Assembly (NCBI GenBank): GCA_015488555.1
Contig: WFNO01000030.1
Coordinates: forward strand, 1 to 42,140
Direction: 5' to 3'
DNA from: Gammaproteobacteria bacterium
Lineage (GTDB): Bacteria; Pseudomonadota; Gammaproteobacteria; SZUA-140
DNA: 42,140 nucleotides
The position numbers and the translations under genes are program-made. Shown piece after piece: positions 30,596-39,811 of the stretch. The notes below the pieces were generated by a model. It had not been told where the DNA came from and searched no databases. It saw only the letters and a list, made by a program, of their open reading frames with translations. Within the stretch, counting starts at the first letter, position 1; each line of letters starts with the position of its first letter.

Positions 30596-31468
30596 TCAGG
30601 CCACCTTGGTGAGCAACACGGATACCATGGCATGGAATTGTTCTTCGGCTTTGGCCGCAACCGCCTCCAGGTCGGGATCTTCCAGACCGATGAGTGCGCG
30701 CGCCGCCAGTGCGATCTCAGTCCGGGGTCGCTCTTCCGCTTCGCCGTGATCGTCCTCCCGGCTGGCTAGGGAGTGGAGGTTGCAAGCGAGATGGTTGGCG
30801 ATGTGTACCACTGCGGCGCTCAGAGGAGCACTGTCAGCAGCAGCGGGATCGTGGTGGAAGGCTACCGCCGAGACGATGTTCTGTGGTAGGCGCCAGAAAC
30901 GCAGTAATTCACCACCCACTTGCGCGTGATCGAAGCCGATGACCTCCCGTTCCATTTGCGCCAGCGGCAGGCCACCGTCCCGGGCGCGCAGGTGCGCTTC
31001 GCGGCTCATTTCTGGCAGCTTGTGGAGCATGATCAGCTGGCCGATGTCGTGCAGCAGGCCGCCGATGAAGAAGGGTTCCAGATGCAGGGCGTTGCAGCGG
31101 GCCGCCAGGAGCCGCGCGCCCACGGCGCAGTAGAGACTATGGGCCCAGAAACTGCGCAGATCCAGGAAATCGAAGCGCAGGCGCGAGAACATGTCCACCG
31201 TGGTGGTGGCCAGCACCAGGTCGCGGATCCCGCGCAGGCCGATGATGGTGATGGCCCGGGAGATGCTGTCGATGCGCGAGGGAAAGCCATAGAGCGGGCT
31301 GTTGGCGATGCGCAACAGGCGCGCGGTCAGCGCGGGATCCTGGGAGATGAGCCGCCCCACGTCACTGGCGGAAGCCGTGGGATCCTCCACCATTTCGTTG
31401 AGCTTGATGAATATTTCCGGCAGTGCGACGAGTTTGACCGAACCCTTGATGAGATCGAGGGGTTGCAT
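30596..31468 (-). CDS. HDOD-domain signalling protein
   Basis: The 290-residue protein is almost wholly an HDOD domain: LVALPEIFIKLNEMVEDPTA, SDVGRLISQDPALTARLLRI, ANSPLYGFPSRIDSISRAI, LRGIRDLVLATTTVDMFSRL, and the HD-like GGLLHDIGQLIMLHK. VIGFDHAQVGGELLRFWRLP follows, as in related proteins. HDOD proteins act as scaffolds in signal transduction and cell-cycle or motility control; enzymatic activity is usually not shown. ATG 31468 has AGAGG about ten bases before it. The frame is open further upstream, and a TTG at 31582 overlapping the hrpA stop would add a 38-residue acidic N-terminus (KLDEKFGEEEDASADTG), so the start is uncertain. It is likely co-transcribed with hrpA. Confidence 0.85.
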   Translation of the reverse strand: MQPLDLIKGSVKLVALPEIFIKLNEMVEDPTASASDVGRLISQDPALTARLLRIANSPLYGFPSRIDSISRAITIIGLRGIRDLVLATTTVDMFSRLRFDFLDLRSFWAHSLYCAVGARLLAARCNALHLEPFFIGGLLHDIGQLIMLHKLPEMSREAHLRARDGGLPLAQMEREVIGFDHAQVGGELLRFWRLPQNIVSAVAFHHDPAAADSAPLSAAVVHIANHLACNLHSLASREDDHGEAEERPRTEIALAARALIGLEDPDLEAVAAKAEEQFHAMVSVLLTKVA

Positions 31469-31572
31469 GAAATCGAGACCTCTCAGTGTTTGATTAGGGG
31501 TCGCAGCCTCTTGCGAGCCTGTGTCTGCCGATGCATCCTCCTCTTCCCCGAACTTTTCGTCTAACTTGTCGG

Positions 31573-34500
31573 TCAGCAAGGAACTTTCTTTAACTGTTCC
31601 AGGGAGACCCTGCGGGCGGTCTTGAGTTCCTGGGCGAAGAGCGACACCCGCAATTCCTCCAGCAGCCAGCGCCGTTCGCTGGCCTGCCAGCCTTGGGGAT
31701 CGCTGGCGTATCGCTCCAGACAGGCCTGCCAGAGGGGCTGGATCTGGCGCAGGCGGTCCAGGTCCCGGGCCGGCTGGTCGTGTAGTTTCTGCAGGCGCCG
31801 TTCCATGGCCTCCAGATAGCGGGGATAATGGCGCAGCCAAGCCTGCGGAACCTGGCTCAGGAAGCCGGGGAAGATCAGCCGTTCCAATTGCCCGCGCATG
31901 TCCTGGAAGGCCGGCAGCCAAGCGGGCGGCACCGGACCCTGCAGGCGCTTGTGCAACCGGTGATGGCGTTCGAGGACCTCTTCCAGGAAGCGGGCGAGAA
32001 CCTCGGCCGTGCGGTGCAGGCGCCTCTTGCCGGCCTCCAACAAGGCCTCGAACGTGGCCTGCCGGCGCGGGGCTTCCGTGCCGTCCAGGAAGGCCTGCTC
32101 CAGCACCGCATCCCGATATTCCGCCTGCAGGGCCCGGCGGGAACCCAGGGGCGTGTACAATCGGCAGAGCCGTTCGTTGTCGGCGACGGCAGCGGCGAGC
32201 CCTGCCAGCTCTTCGCGCAACTGCAGGCCCAGCAGCCGCCGCACGCCGCGTCGGTGATGCTGCGCGGCCTGTTGGGGGGTCTCGAAGGTGCGCAGGCAGA
32301 CGCCTTCCGATTTCCCGTCTCCTTCATCCGTCAGGGCCGGATAGGCCGTGAGAGAGACGGCGCCTCGCTGGAGTGTCACCTGCGGGGGCAGGTCGCCGAA
32401 ATCCCAGCGCTGGATGCCGCGCCGTTCCCAGGCCTGCCCGCCAGTCGCTTCCTCGTGCTCGGTCTCCTCCGCCGCCGGGCCTTTTCCTTCCAGCAGGCGG
32501 CGGAAGGCCGCCCGGGCCGCGTCCGCCCATTCTTGCTGCAGGCGTGCCAGATCGTCGCCCTCGGCCAGGGTCCGGCCCTGTTCGTCCACCAGTCTGTAAT
32601 GGGGGCGCAAATGCACCGGCAAGCGTTCCGGCCGCCAGGCGTCCGCAGGAATGGCCACGCCCGTCATGGCCTGCAACCGCTGCGCCAGGGCCTCCTGCAA
32701 AGATCCTTCCTGAGAGCCGTTCGAGGATCCATCCGGCGAAGCTGTAGGCACATCTCCTTCCGTCGGTTCCGCCAGGGCTTCGGCGCAGGCCGCGGCGAAC
32801 TCGGCGGCCGGGACGAAATTGCGGCGCAAGGACTTGGGCAGGGACTTGATCAGGGCCAGGATCAACTCGTGGCGCAGCCCCGGCACCAGCCATTCGCAGG
32901 CCGCCGCCCGCACGCGCATCAGCACGGGCAGCGGAATCACCACGGTGAGACCGTCTCCGGACTCGCCGGGTGCAAAATGGTACTCCAGGGGCAGGCGCAC
33001 GCCGTCCACCTCCAGGTGATCGGGAAAGGCCGTGGCGGGATCTGCGAGCGGGAGATCACCCGCCAGGTCGGAACGCTCGGCGTACAACAAGCGCGGCTGG
33101 CGGCTCTCCACCTCCCGGCGCCAGCGTTCGAAGCTGCGCCCGTCACAGATCTCCACCGGGATGCGCTGGCGGTAGAAGGCGAGCAGCGATTCCGTCTCGT
33201 CCACCAGGAAACGGCGCCGCAACTTGTCCTGCACCGCCAGCAGCTCGTCCAGCAGGGCCCGGTTGTGGCGGGCGAAGGGGGCATCGGCGGCGTATTCCCC
33301 GCGCGCCAGGGCTTGCAGGAAGATCTCGTGGGCCTGCTCCGGGTCGATGGCATCGTAGGCCACCCGGCGCCGGGGGTGGATGACCAGCCCGTAGAGCGTG
33401 GTGCGCTCGAAGGCCATGACCCGGGCGCGGCGGCGCACCCAGTGTGGGTGTTCGTACTGGCGCTGCAGCAGATGAGGCGCCAGTTCCTCCAGCCATTCGG
33501 GTTCGATGGCGGCGGCGTGCACGCCATACAGGCTGGAGGTCTCCAGCCACTCCGCCGCCACGATCCACTTGGGTGGTTTGTCCGCCAGTCCGGAAGTGGG
33601 AAAGAGTCGCAGGCGCGCGCCGCGCGCGCCCAGGTATTCCCGCCGCGAACCCTTCCGGGACTCGGCGCGTCCCTTTCCATTCGCCGGCCGCTCGTCCAGC
33701 ATGGCCACCTGTCCCAGGAGACCACTGAGCAGGGCCTTGTGCAAGGCGGCGTAGTCCGGCGGCTGCTCGTTCAACTGCAGGCCCATCTCCCGCACTTGCT
33801 GGTATAGCTGCTGGTGGATGTCGCGCCACTCGTCCAGGCGCTGGCAGGAAAGAAATCGCTCCTGGCAGAAACGCCGGAAGCGGCGCCGGGAAAGCCGGCG
33901 GCGCTGGGTCTCCACCGCCTCCCAGAGCTTGAGCCAGGCCAGGAAGTCGGAGCGCGGATCCTGGTAGGCGGCGTGCGCGGCATCGGCCGCCGCCCGCTTG
34001 TCTGCGGGGCGCTCGCGCGGATCTTGAATGGACAGGGCACTGGCGATCACCAGCACTTCACGCAAGCAGCCGAATTCGGCCCCGGCCAGCACCATGCGTC
34101 CCAGGCGGGGATCCAGGGGCAGGCGCGCCAAACGCCGGCCCAGAGGGGTGAGCGCGTCCTCGTCGTCCAGGGCCTGCAGCTCGCGCAACAGGCGCAGGCC
34201 GTCCCGCACCTGGCGCCCGTCCGGCGGGTCCAGGAAGGGAAAGTGTTCCAGTTCCCCCAGCCGCAGTTGTTTCATCTGCAGGATGACGCTGGCGAGATTG
34301 GTGCGCAGGATCTCGGGGGGCGTGAACGGGGGGCGGGAGTCGTAGTCGGCCTCGCTGTAGAGGCGGATACAAATGCCCGGGGCCTCGCGCCCGCAGCGAC
34401 CGGCGCGCTGGCGGGCCGCGGCCTGGGAGATGGGCTCGATGGGCAGCCGCTGAACCTTGCTGCGCGGGCTGTAACGGCTGATGCGGGCCAGCCCCGTGTC

Positions 34501-35607
34501 CACCACGTAGCGGATGCCTGGCACCGTGAGCGAGGTCTCGGCCACGTTGGTGGCCAGCACGATTCGCCGGCCACCATGGGGGCGGAAGACCCGGTCCTGC
34601 TCGGCGGCGCTCAGGCGCGCGTACAGGGGCAGGATCTCGGTGCCCGGCGGGTGGTGTTTACGCAGCGCCTCGGCCGTTTCCCGGATGTCGCGCTCGCCGC
34701 TGAGAAACACCAGGATGTCGCCCGGGCCTTCCGCCGCCAGCTCGTCCACGGCCTGGAGTATGGCTTGTTGCAGGTCACCTTCCGCCGTCTCCTCGGGCGG
34801 GCGATAGCGGATTTCCACGGGATGGCTGCGCCCCGACACCTCGATGACGGGGGCTTCGCCGAAGTGCCGGGCAAAGGCCTGCGGGTCGATGGTGGCCGAA
34901 GTGACGATCAGCTTCAGATCGGGGCGCCGGGGCAGGATGCGGCGCAGATAACCCAGCAGGAAGTCGATGTTGAGACTGCGCTCGTGGGCCTCGTCGATGA
35001 TGAGAGTGTCATAGGTCTCCAGCAGGCGGTCCTGCTGGATCTCGGCCAGCAGAATGCCGTCCGTCATCAGTTTGATGCGGGTCTCGGCACGGGTGCGGTC
35101 GTGGAAGCGTACTTTGTATCCCACCCATGCCGCCGGAGCCCCTGCCGCCTGCAGTTCTTCGCCCAGGCGGCGGGTCACGCTGCGGGCGGCGATCCGCCGC
35201 GGCTGGGTATGGCCGATCAGCCCCCGGGCACCGCGCCCCAGAGACAGGCAGAACTTGGGCAATTGGGTGGTCTTGCCCGACCCGGTCTCGCCGCAGACGA
35301 TCACCACCTGATGGCTTTCCAGGGCGCGGGCGATGTCGGCGGCGTGCTCAGCGATGGGCAGACCCGTCGGCACTTCGAGTCGGGGCCGCTCGCCCATGCG
35401 CTGCGCCACCCGGGCGCGTGAAGCGGAGCATTCCTGTGCCAGTCCGGCGAGCCGCGCGCGCAGCTCCGCCTCCCCTCCACTTCCCCGCCGCAGCCTCTTC
35501 CATTCCCGCCACAGGCGGGCCAGAGCCCGGCGCAGCCGCGGGCGGTCCGGCCCGAAACACTCGGACAATACGGCCTCCAGTTCTCGGATTTCCTGCATGG
35601 CCTGCAT
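31573..35607 (-). CDS. hrpA: ATP-dependent RNA helicase HrpA
   Basis: The 1344-residue DEAH-box helicase (E. coli HrpA has 1300) shows motif I GETGSGKTTQLPKFCL and motif Ia TQPRRIAARSVTRRL. Motif II is DEAH (IIDEAHERSLNIDFLLG), III is VTSATID and VI is QRAGRCGRE. An OB/HA2 region follows, and the long C-terminal DUF3418-type region ends in RWLLEELRVSLFAQELKTAR. HrpA rescues stalled or collided ribosomes in E. coli. ATG 35607 is the first start. An internal low-complexity stretch with SPDGSSNGSQEGSLQE marks a less conserved linker. The HDOD gene follows its stop. Confidence 0.96.
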   Translation of the reverse strand: MQAMQEIRELEAVLSECFGPDRPRLRRALARLWREWKRLRRGSGGEAELRARLAGLAQECSASRARVAQRMGERPRLEVPTGLPIAEHAADIARALESHQVVIVCGETGSGKTTQLPKFCLSLGRGARGLIGHTQPRRIAARSVTRRLGEELQAAGAPAAWVGYKVRFHDRTRAETRIKLMTDGILLAEIQQDRLLETYDTLIIDEAHERSLNIDFLLGYLRRILPRRPDLKLIVTSATIDPQAFARHFGEAPVIEVSGRSHPVEIRYRPPEETAEGDLQQAILQAVDELAAEGPGDILVFLSGERDIRETAEALRKHHPPGTEILPLYARLSAAEQDRVFRPHGGRRIVLATNVAETSLTVPGIRYVVDTGLARISRYSPRSKVQRLPIEPISQAAARQRAGRCGREAPGICIRLYSEADYDSRPPFTPPEILRTNLASVILQMKQLRLGELEHFPFLDPPDGRQVRDGLRLLRELQALDDEDALTPLGRRLARLPLDPRLGRMVLAGAEFGCLREVLVIASALSIQDPRERPADKRAAADAAHAAYQDPRSDFLAWLKLWEAVETQRRRLSRRRFRRFCQERFLSCQRLDEWRDIHQQLYQQVREMGLQLNEQPPDYAALHKALLSGLLGQVAMLDERPANGKGRAESRKGSRREYLGARGARLRLFPTSGLADKPPKWIVAAEWLETSSLYGVHAAAIEPEWLEELAPHLLQRQYEHPHWVRRRARVMAFERTTLYGLVIHPRRRVAYDAIDPEQAHEIFLQALARGEYAADAPFARHNRALLDELLAVQDKLRRRFLVDETESLLAFYRQRIPVEICDGRSFERWRREVESRQPRLLYAERSDLAGDLPLADPATAFPDHLEVDGVRLPLEYHFAPGESGDGLTVVIPLPVLMRVRAAACEWLVPGLRHELILALIKSLPKSLRRNFVPAAEFAAACAEALAEPTEGDVPTASPDGSSNGSQEGSLQEALAQRLQAMTGVAIPADAWRPERLPVHLRPHYRLVDEQGRTLAEGDDLARLQQEWADAARAAFRRLLEGKGPAAEETEHEEATGGQAWERRGIQRWDFGDLPPQVTLQRGAVSLTAYPALTDEGDGKSEGVCLRTFETPQQAAQHHRRGVRRLLGLQLREELAGLAAAVADNERLCRLYTPLGSRRALQAEYRDAVLEQAFLDGTEAPRRQATFEALLEAGKRRLHRTAEVLARFLEEVLERHHRLHKRLQGPVPPAWLPAFQDMRGQLERLIFPGFLSQVPQAWLRHYPRYLEAMERRLQKLHDQPARDLDRLRQIQPLWQACLERYASDPQGWQASERRWLLEELRVSLFAQELKTARRVSLEQLKKVPC

Positions 35608-35640
35608 TGTAGCAATCAGATATCAGATGTCAGACGTCAG

Positions 35641-35675
35641 AAAAAAATCATCCTCTCCCCCTTCAGGGGGAGAGG
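35641..35675 (-). terminator. Rho-independent terminator, copy 2 (downstream)
   Basis: On the minus strand CCTCTCCCCCT pairs with AGGGGGAGAGG (35652-35662 and 35665-35675) around a 2-base loop, and is followed by ATGATTTTTTT. It is the second copy met by transcripts leaving the lipoprotein gene, just before hrpA begins. Confidence 0.75.
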
Positions 35676-35769
35676 GCAAGGGAGAGGGGGTATCAATCCT
35701 TACTGATATCTGATATCTGATATCTGATGTCTGATATCTGACTTCCCCTTCCAGGGGGAAAGAAGCCAC

Positions 35770-35805
35770 AAAAAAATTACCCTCTCCCCCTTCAGGGGGA
35801 GAGGG
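35770..35805 (-). terminator. Rho-independent terminator of the large lipoprotein gene, copy 1
   Basis: On the minus strand CCCTCTCCCCCT and AGGGGGAGAGGG (35780-35791 and 35794-35805) form a perfect 12-bp stem with a 2-base loop, followed by TAATTTTTTT. It lies about 60 bp beyond the lipoprotein stop codon. Confidence 0.82.
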
Positions 35806-35862
35806 CAAGGGTGAGGGGGTGTCAACCCTTCTGATATCTGATATCTGATATCTGAGATCTGG

Positions 35863-38568
35863 TTATTCCACCGGCAGTCCTTCCGAGTACTTGACGGTGG
35901 TGTTCTCGGGCATGGCCCCCATGCCGTGGTCCACGAAGTCGGGCACCGAATTGAGGTCCACGGTGTTGGCGGCGTCCAGCGTGGGCAGCCCTGCGGTGCT
36001 GGCCGGCACCTCGGCCAGGAAGACGCTGATCTCCAGCGGCTTGACGTAATAGGTCGTGCCGTCGTTGGCGTCCGTCACCAGGGTCCCTTCCGGAATGCTG
36101 ATGGCCTTGTCCTTGATCTCCTGGGAGATCTGGAAGTCGTTCATGGCCAGCATGTCGTAGAGATCGGGCAGCCCCATCATCCAGCCGTCGAACTGCAGCG
36201 ACACGGTCTTGGTCTCACCGGCGCCGTTGGTGAGATCGATGGGTAACAACTGGATGGGATCCGACAGAATCACGTAGTTGGAACCATCCATGAGATAGCG
36301 CTGGCTGCCCCAGCCGCCGCCTTCGGCATACTCCCAGTTGAACTCGGCGGGACGGGCGGAGCCGGTGGGCACACCATAGCTGTCCACCGCCACCACGTTG
36401 CCGTCGCCGTCCAGCGGGTTGCCGCTGTTGTCATAGGCCTGCAGGCCCCACATGCCCTGGGTGAAGACGTTGCCCGTCTCGTCTTCCGGGGTCGCCGGGT
36501 CGTCCGTGGCATAGACGAGCTGCAGGAAATCGGGATTCGCCGGATCGGTCACCAGGGTGAAACGCACGTCCGGCTCCCAAGGGGCGGTCAGGTAGGCGGT
36601 ACCCGGCGGCAGGAAGCTGTCGGCATTGGCGGGATTGAGCGTACGCTGCAATTCCATCACGACTTCGTAGGAGTCGGGGGCGTCGGCGTCGGCGATGCGC
36701 CGCACCACGTAGTTGACGCCGTTGTTGCTGATGTAATACTCCCCGTCCCGGTCCATGACGAAGTCCCGGTCCGCCTGGTCGTCGAACACCGGGGTCCAGG
36801 TCTCCTCGTCGAAGTCCACCAGCGCCTTCTCCACCCAGCCGGTCTTGCCGCCGCTGAAGTCGTCGGTGTATTCGATGTAGAGGGAACCGCTGATGTTGAC
36901 CATGAGCTGGTCACCGTCACTGGGCGTATAGATGGGCCCATTGGCCTCCAACCGCCCTTCCATGTTCATCTGGGCGGGATAGAAGCCGGGGCCGCTGTAC
37001 GGGATCCCGTTGCCGGGATCGGCGTCCAGGTAGACGTACTGGATGATATTCCCGTTGTCCCAGCGGCTGATGTCCACGAACTTGCGGTCGGCCTCGCCCA
37101 TGAGCAGCAGTTCGTAATCGGTGAAGGCCTGGAATACCGAAGGCAGGCCATCGAAGGTCGTGCACCTGGGTGGGGTGACGCCCCAGTCGATGATGCCGTC
37201 ACAGTATTCCCATTGGCCGCTACCGCTGTTGTAGAACAGCTCGTACATCTCACCGATGAAGATCTCCACCGGTACGCCCAGAATATCGTTCAGGGAGGCC
37301 TGGGTCACCATGCGGCGGGTGAGGGTTCCGGGAAAGATCTTGGAGACCGTATACGTCGGCTGAGCTTCTCCGGGAGCCAGGTCCACACGCTTCACAGTGA
37401 CCCCATCGGGAAAGGATTCCCCGCCCCAGATCTCGTGTCTTCCCTGCCAGGCCCCGTAATAGGCATACATCTCCACGCCGTTGCCGTCGGTGTAGACGAT
37501 GGGGAAACCGAAGTTCTTGTGTTTCTCCACGTTGTCTCCGGCGGCGATCCCCTGCCCGGCATCGGCATCGGTGTAGAACAACCCGTAGCGGCGGCTGATC
37601 TCCACGGCCTGGTTCAGATCGCGGCTCTTGTACACCTCGTCGCCGCTGGTATCCAGGTCGTCGTCCAGCACCAGGTAGTCCTGGTTGTAGGCATAGGCCG
37701 CGGTCCGGGACGGAATGGTACAGTTGGGATCCATGCTCTGCATGCAGAATTCGTAATCGGGATAACTGACCTTGCCGTAACCGTTGTTCCCGGAACGCAC
37801 CAGAATGCCTTTGAGCGGAGGCACCGTGAGGTTCGGTCCCATCATGGGCATGCTGGCATCGTGGATCTTGATGGTGTTGACCCCTGCTTCGTCGATGCGG
37901 GACGAGGCGGCGAAGTAGGCCGAATTGTCGTCCGCGAAGCTGACGTTGAGATCCCACTCTCCGTAATCCGCGTAGCTACCGTCGTCGTTGACCGTGGCCG
38001 ACCGGTAGATCTTGAATTCGGCCCGAATCGTGATCGTCTGGCCGGAATTCATCATGTCCGGTTCCTCGATCCAGACCCGCACCCGGTTCACCAGCTGGCC
38101 GTTCTCCTCGATCATGCTGGATTCCACCACCCAGGGTTGGAGCATCTTGGTCTGCCGCCCTTCCTCTTGCTCTTCCCAGGCGACGATGGCGGTGTAGGGC
38201 CCCTGGCCCACGTTCTCGGGCAAGGCGTAATTGGTCTGTCCCAAGGCATTGAGGATGGTCTCGATGATGTCGAATTGTTCGAGGGCGCGTTCCTCCACGT
38301 ATTTCTTGGGCTGGGTTTGCTGGTAGTCCGAATCCGCCGGCAGGTCCGATGCCGCCACCCCCCTGAGCAGGGCCTGGAAGCCGCTGACCCGTACCCCGGT
38401 GGTCGAGGTGCTGGAATTGCTGGCCGGAACGGCCGAGATCTCCGTGGGCAGGGTATAGCCCGCCACACCGATCAGGGAATTGACGTCGTCGCTGCCGTTG
38501 CTACCACCGCCTCCGCCGCAGCCCCCCAGGGCCAGCAGCACGGCGCTCGCGATCAAGCTCTTCTTCAT
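35863..38568 (-). CDS. Large secreted lipoprotein, unknown function (901 residues)
   Basis: The N-terminus MKKSLIASAVLLALGGCGGG is a lipoprotein signal with lipobox LGGC (Cys17), followed by a glycine/serine linker. The mature part is acidic, rich in Asp, Gly, Tyr and Trp, with no membrane segments. It should be anchored in the outer membrane or exposed. Stretches such as DADAGQGIAAGD, DLDTSGDEVYKSRDLNQ and NPLDGDGNVVAVDSYG look like Asp-rich loops of beta-structured or calcium-binding surface proteins, but I recognise no catalytic motif or named family. AGGAGGT lies four bases before ATG 38568 and fixes the start. The gene is monocistronic, ending in tandem terminators. Possible roles in adhesion or substrate binding are guesses. 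Confidence 0.82.
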   Translation of the reverse strand: MKKSLIASAVLLALGGCGGGGGSNGSDDVNSLIGVAGYTLPTEISAVPASNSSTSTTGVRVSGFQALLRGVAASDLPADSDYQQTQPKKYVEERALEQFDIIETILNALGQTNYALPENVGQGPYTAIVAWEEQEEGRQTKMLQPWVVESSMIEENGQLVNRVRVWIEEPDMMNSGQTITIRAEFKIYRSATVNDDGSYADYGEWDLNVSFADDNSAYFAASSRIDEAGVNTIKIHDASMPMMGPNLTVPPLKGILVRSGNNGYGKVSYPDYEFCMQSMDPNCTIPSRTAAYAYNQDYLVLDDDLDTSGDEVYKSRDLNQAVEISRRYGLFYTDADAGQGIAAGDNVEKHKNFGFPIVYTDGNGVEMYAYYGAWQGRHEIWGGESFPDGVTVKRVDLAPGEAQPTYTVSKIFPGTLTRRMVTQASLNDILGVPVEIFIGEMYELFYNSGSGQWEYCDGIIDWGVTPPRCTTFDGLPSVFQAFTDYELLLMGEADRKFVDISRWDNGNIIQYVYLDADPGNGIPYSGPGFYPAQMNMEGRLEANGPIYTPSDGDQLMVNISGSLYIEYTDDFSGGKTGWVEKALVDFDEETWTPVFDDQADRDFVMDRDGEYYISNNGVNYVVRRIADADAPDSYEVVMELQRTLNPANADSFLPPGTAYLTAPWEPDVRFTLVTDPANPDFLQLVYATDDPATPEDETGNVFTQGMWGLQAYDNSGNPLDGDGNVVAVDSYGVPTGSARPAEFNWEYAEGGGWGSQRYLMDGSNYVILSDPIQLLPIDLTNGAGETKTVSLQFDGWMMGLPDLYDMLAMNDFQISQEIKDKAISIPEGTLVTDANDGTTYYVKPLEISVFLAEVPASTAGLPTLDAANTVDLNSVPDFVDHGMGAMPENTTVKYSEGLPVE

Positions 38569-38884
38569 GGGTACCTCCTGAAAATCAACGACTCTCCGGT
38601 GTTCCACACCGGCTCCGTGCATGAAAATGAAGAGAAAAAACCGGCCTTGGAGCTAGATTCGCAATCTCCCGCTATATCGTCCTTCTACGGGAATTATTGA
38701 ACGTTTCGCAATTTTTTTCTGAGATTCGCAGGGTTCCAGGGAAGAGAGTGGAAAATGGCGATGCATCCAGTCCGGTGACAACGACCTCGCAGGGCGAACG
38801 GGCGGAAAACCGCTGCGGTGCTGGGGACTTGTGGAGGGTTACGGTATCATGAGGCATGAGTGGACCGCACACGGGAGAACGCAC

Positions 38885-39745
38885 ATGGCTGCCAAAGAAT
38901 TCGACCCCGATGCCATCAAGAAGCGCCAGCAACAGGACTGGGACATGGTCTCCGCCGGCTGGGAGAAGTGGTGGGACGTCCTGGAACGGGGGGCTCGACC
39001 GGTGAGCGAGCGGCTCATCGCCCTGGCTGGGCTGGAACCGGGGCATCGCGTATTGGACATCGCCACCGGTATCGGTGAACCGGCCCTCAGCGCGGCGCGC
39101 GCCGTGGCGCCGTCCGGGACGGTGCTGGCCACGGATCAGGCCGCGGGCATGCTGGCCATCGCCGAGCGCCGCGCCCGCGCCGAGGGTGTGGAGAACGTCT
39201 CCTTCCGGCAGGTCGACGGCGAGTCACTCCACGATGTGGGTGAGCAATTCGATGCCGTCTTGTGCCGTTGGGGTCTGATGTTCTTCCCCATGCTGGATCT
39301 GGCGCTGCGCAACATCCACCGGCACCTGGATGCGGGCGGGCGTTTCGCCGCGGCCGTGTGGTCCACTCCGGACAAGGTGCCTTCCATCAGCCTTTCCATG
39401 AACGTAGCCCGGGAGCTATTGCAACTGCCGCCCCCGCCACCGGGTATGCCCAATCCCTTCGCCCTGGCGGACGTGGAGTCCCTGCAACAGGCCTTTCTCG
39501 CCGCCGGCTTCAGCGACGTGCGCTACGAGGTCGTGCAGGTGCGTTTCAGCGTGCCTTCGGCCGAGACCTATACGGCCTTCACCCGCGATGTCAGCGCGCC
39601 GCTGGCAGCCGTGTGCGCGGAACTGGATGAAACACGGTGCCAGGAAGTATGGGATGCCATCACGGAAGCGGCGCGGGCCTACGCCACGGCGGAAGGTGAG
39701 ATCGTCATGGACAACGAGGCCATCTGTATCGTCGGCGAGCGCTGA
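38885..39745 (+). CDS. SAM-dependent class I methyltransferase (UbiE-like)
   Basis: The 286-residue product has motif I VLDIATGIGEPALSAARAV, a motif II-like acidic residue in TVLATDQAAGMLAIAERRA, and motif post-I with FRQVDGESLHDVGEQFDAVL, then CRWGLMFFPMLDLALRNIHR. This is the layout of UbiE/COQ5-type methyltransferases. The C-terminal third (RYEVVQVRFSVPSAETYTAF) is variable and probably sets the substrate, which is unknown. GGGAGA precedes ATG 38885 at a suitable distance. An ATG at 38849 and a GTG at 38831 are in frame and would add 12 or 18 residues. It is one of the few plus-strand genes and stands alone between two minus-strand lipoprotein genes. Confidence 0.83.
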   Translation: MAAKEFDPDAIKKRQQQDWDMVSAGWEKWWDVLERGARPVSERLIALAGLEPGHRVLDIATGIGEPALSAARAVAPSGTVLATDQAAGMLAIAERRARAEGVENVSFRQVDGESLHDVGEQFDAVLCRWGLMFFPMLDLALRNIHRHLDAGGRFAAAVWSTPDKVPSISLSMNVARELLQLPPPPPGMPNPFALADVESLQQAFLAAGFSDVRYEVVQVRFSVPSAETYTAFTRDVSAPLAAVCAELDETRCQEVWDAITEAARAYATAEGEIVMDNEAICIVGER

Positions 39746-39811
39746 GCTTCACCGTCAGCCGCCTGCGGGGAGCGGTGATCGACTCCTGATCGACTTTGGC
39801 GCCGGTCTGCT

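Larger units (their letters stand above)
35616..35859. repeat. Composite repeat region: heptad arrays around two copies of a terminator-like element
   Basis: From left to right: four units TCAGATA/TCAGATG/TCAGACG/TCAGAAA (35616-35643), a CCTCTCCC palindrome copy (35652-35695), and six units of TGATATC type (35704-35745). A second copy of the palindrome (35780-35823) and four more TGATATC units (35832-35859) follow. TGATATC is the inverse of the left array's unit, so the outer arrays face each other. The two palindrome copies share about 44 nearly identical bases. The region separates hrpA from the large lipoprotein gene and has no coding sequence. Confidence 0.9.

Noticed and set aside
31828-33807. 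A 659-codon plus-strand frame, with another at 33814-35421
   Set aside because: Antisense shadows of hrpA.
35616-35859. CRISPR array
   Set aside because: Units are 7 bp without unique spacers, and no cas genes are near.
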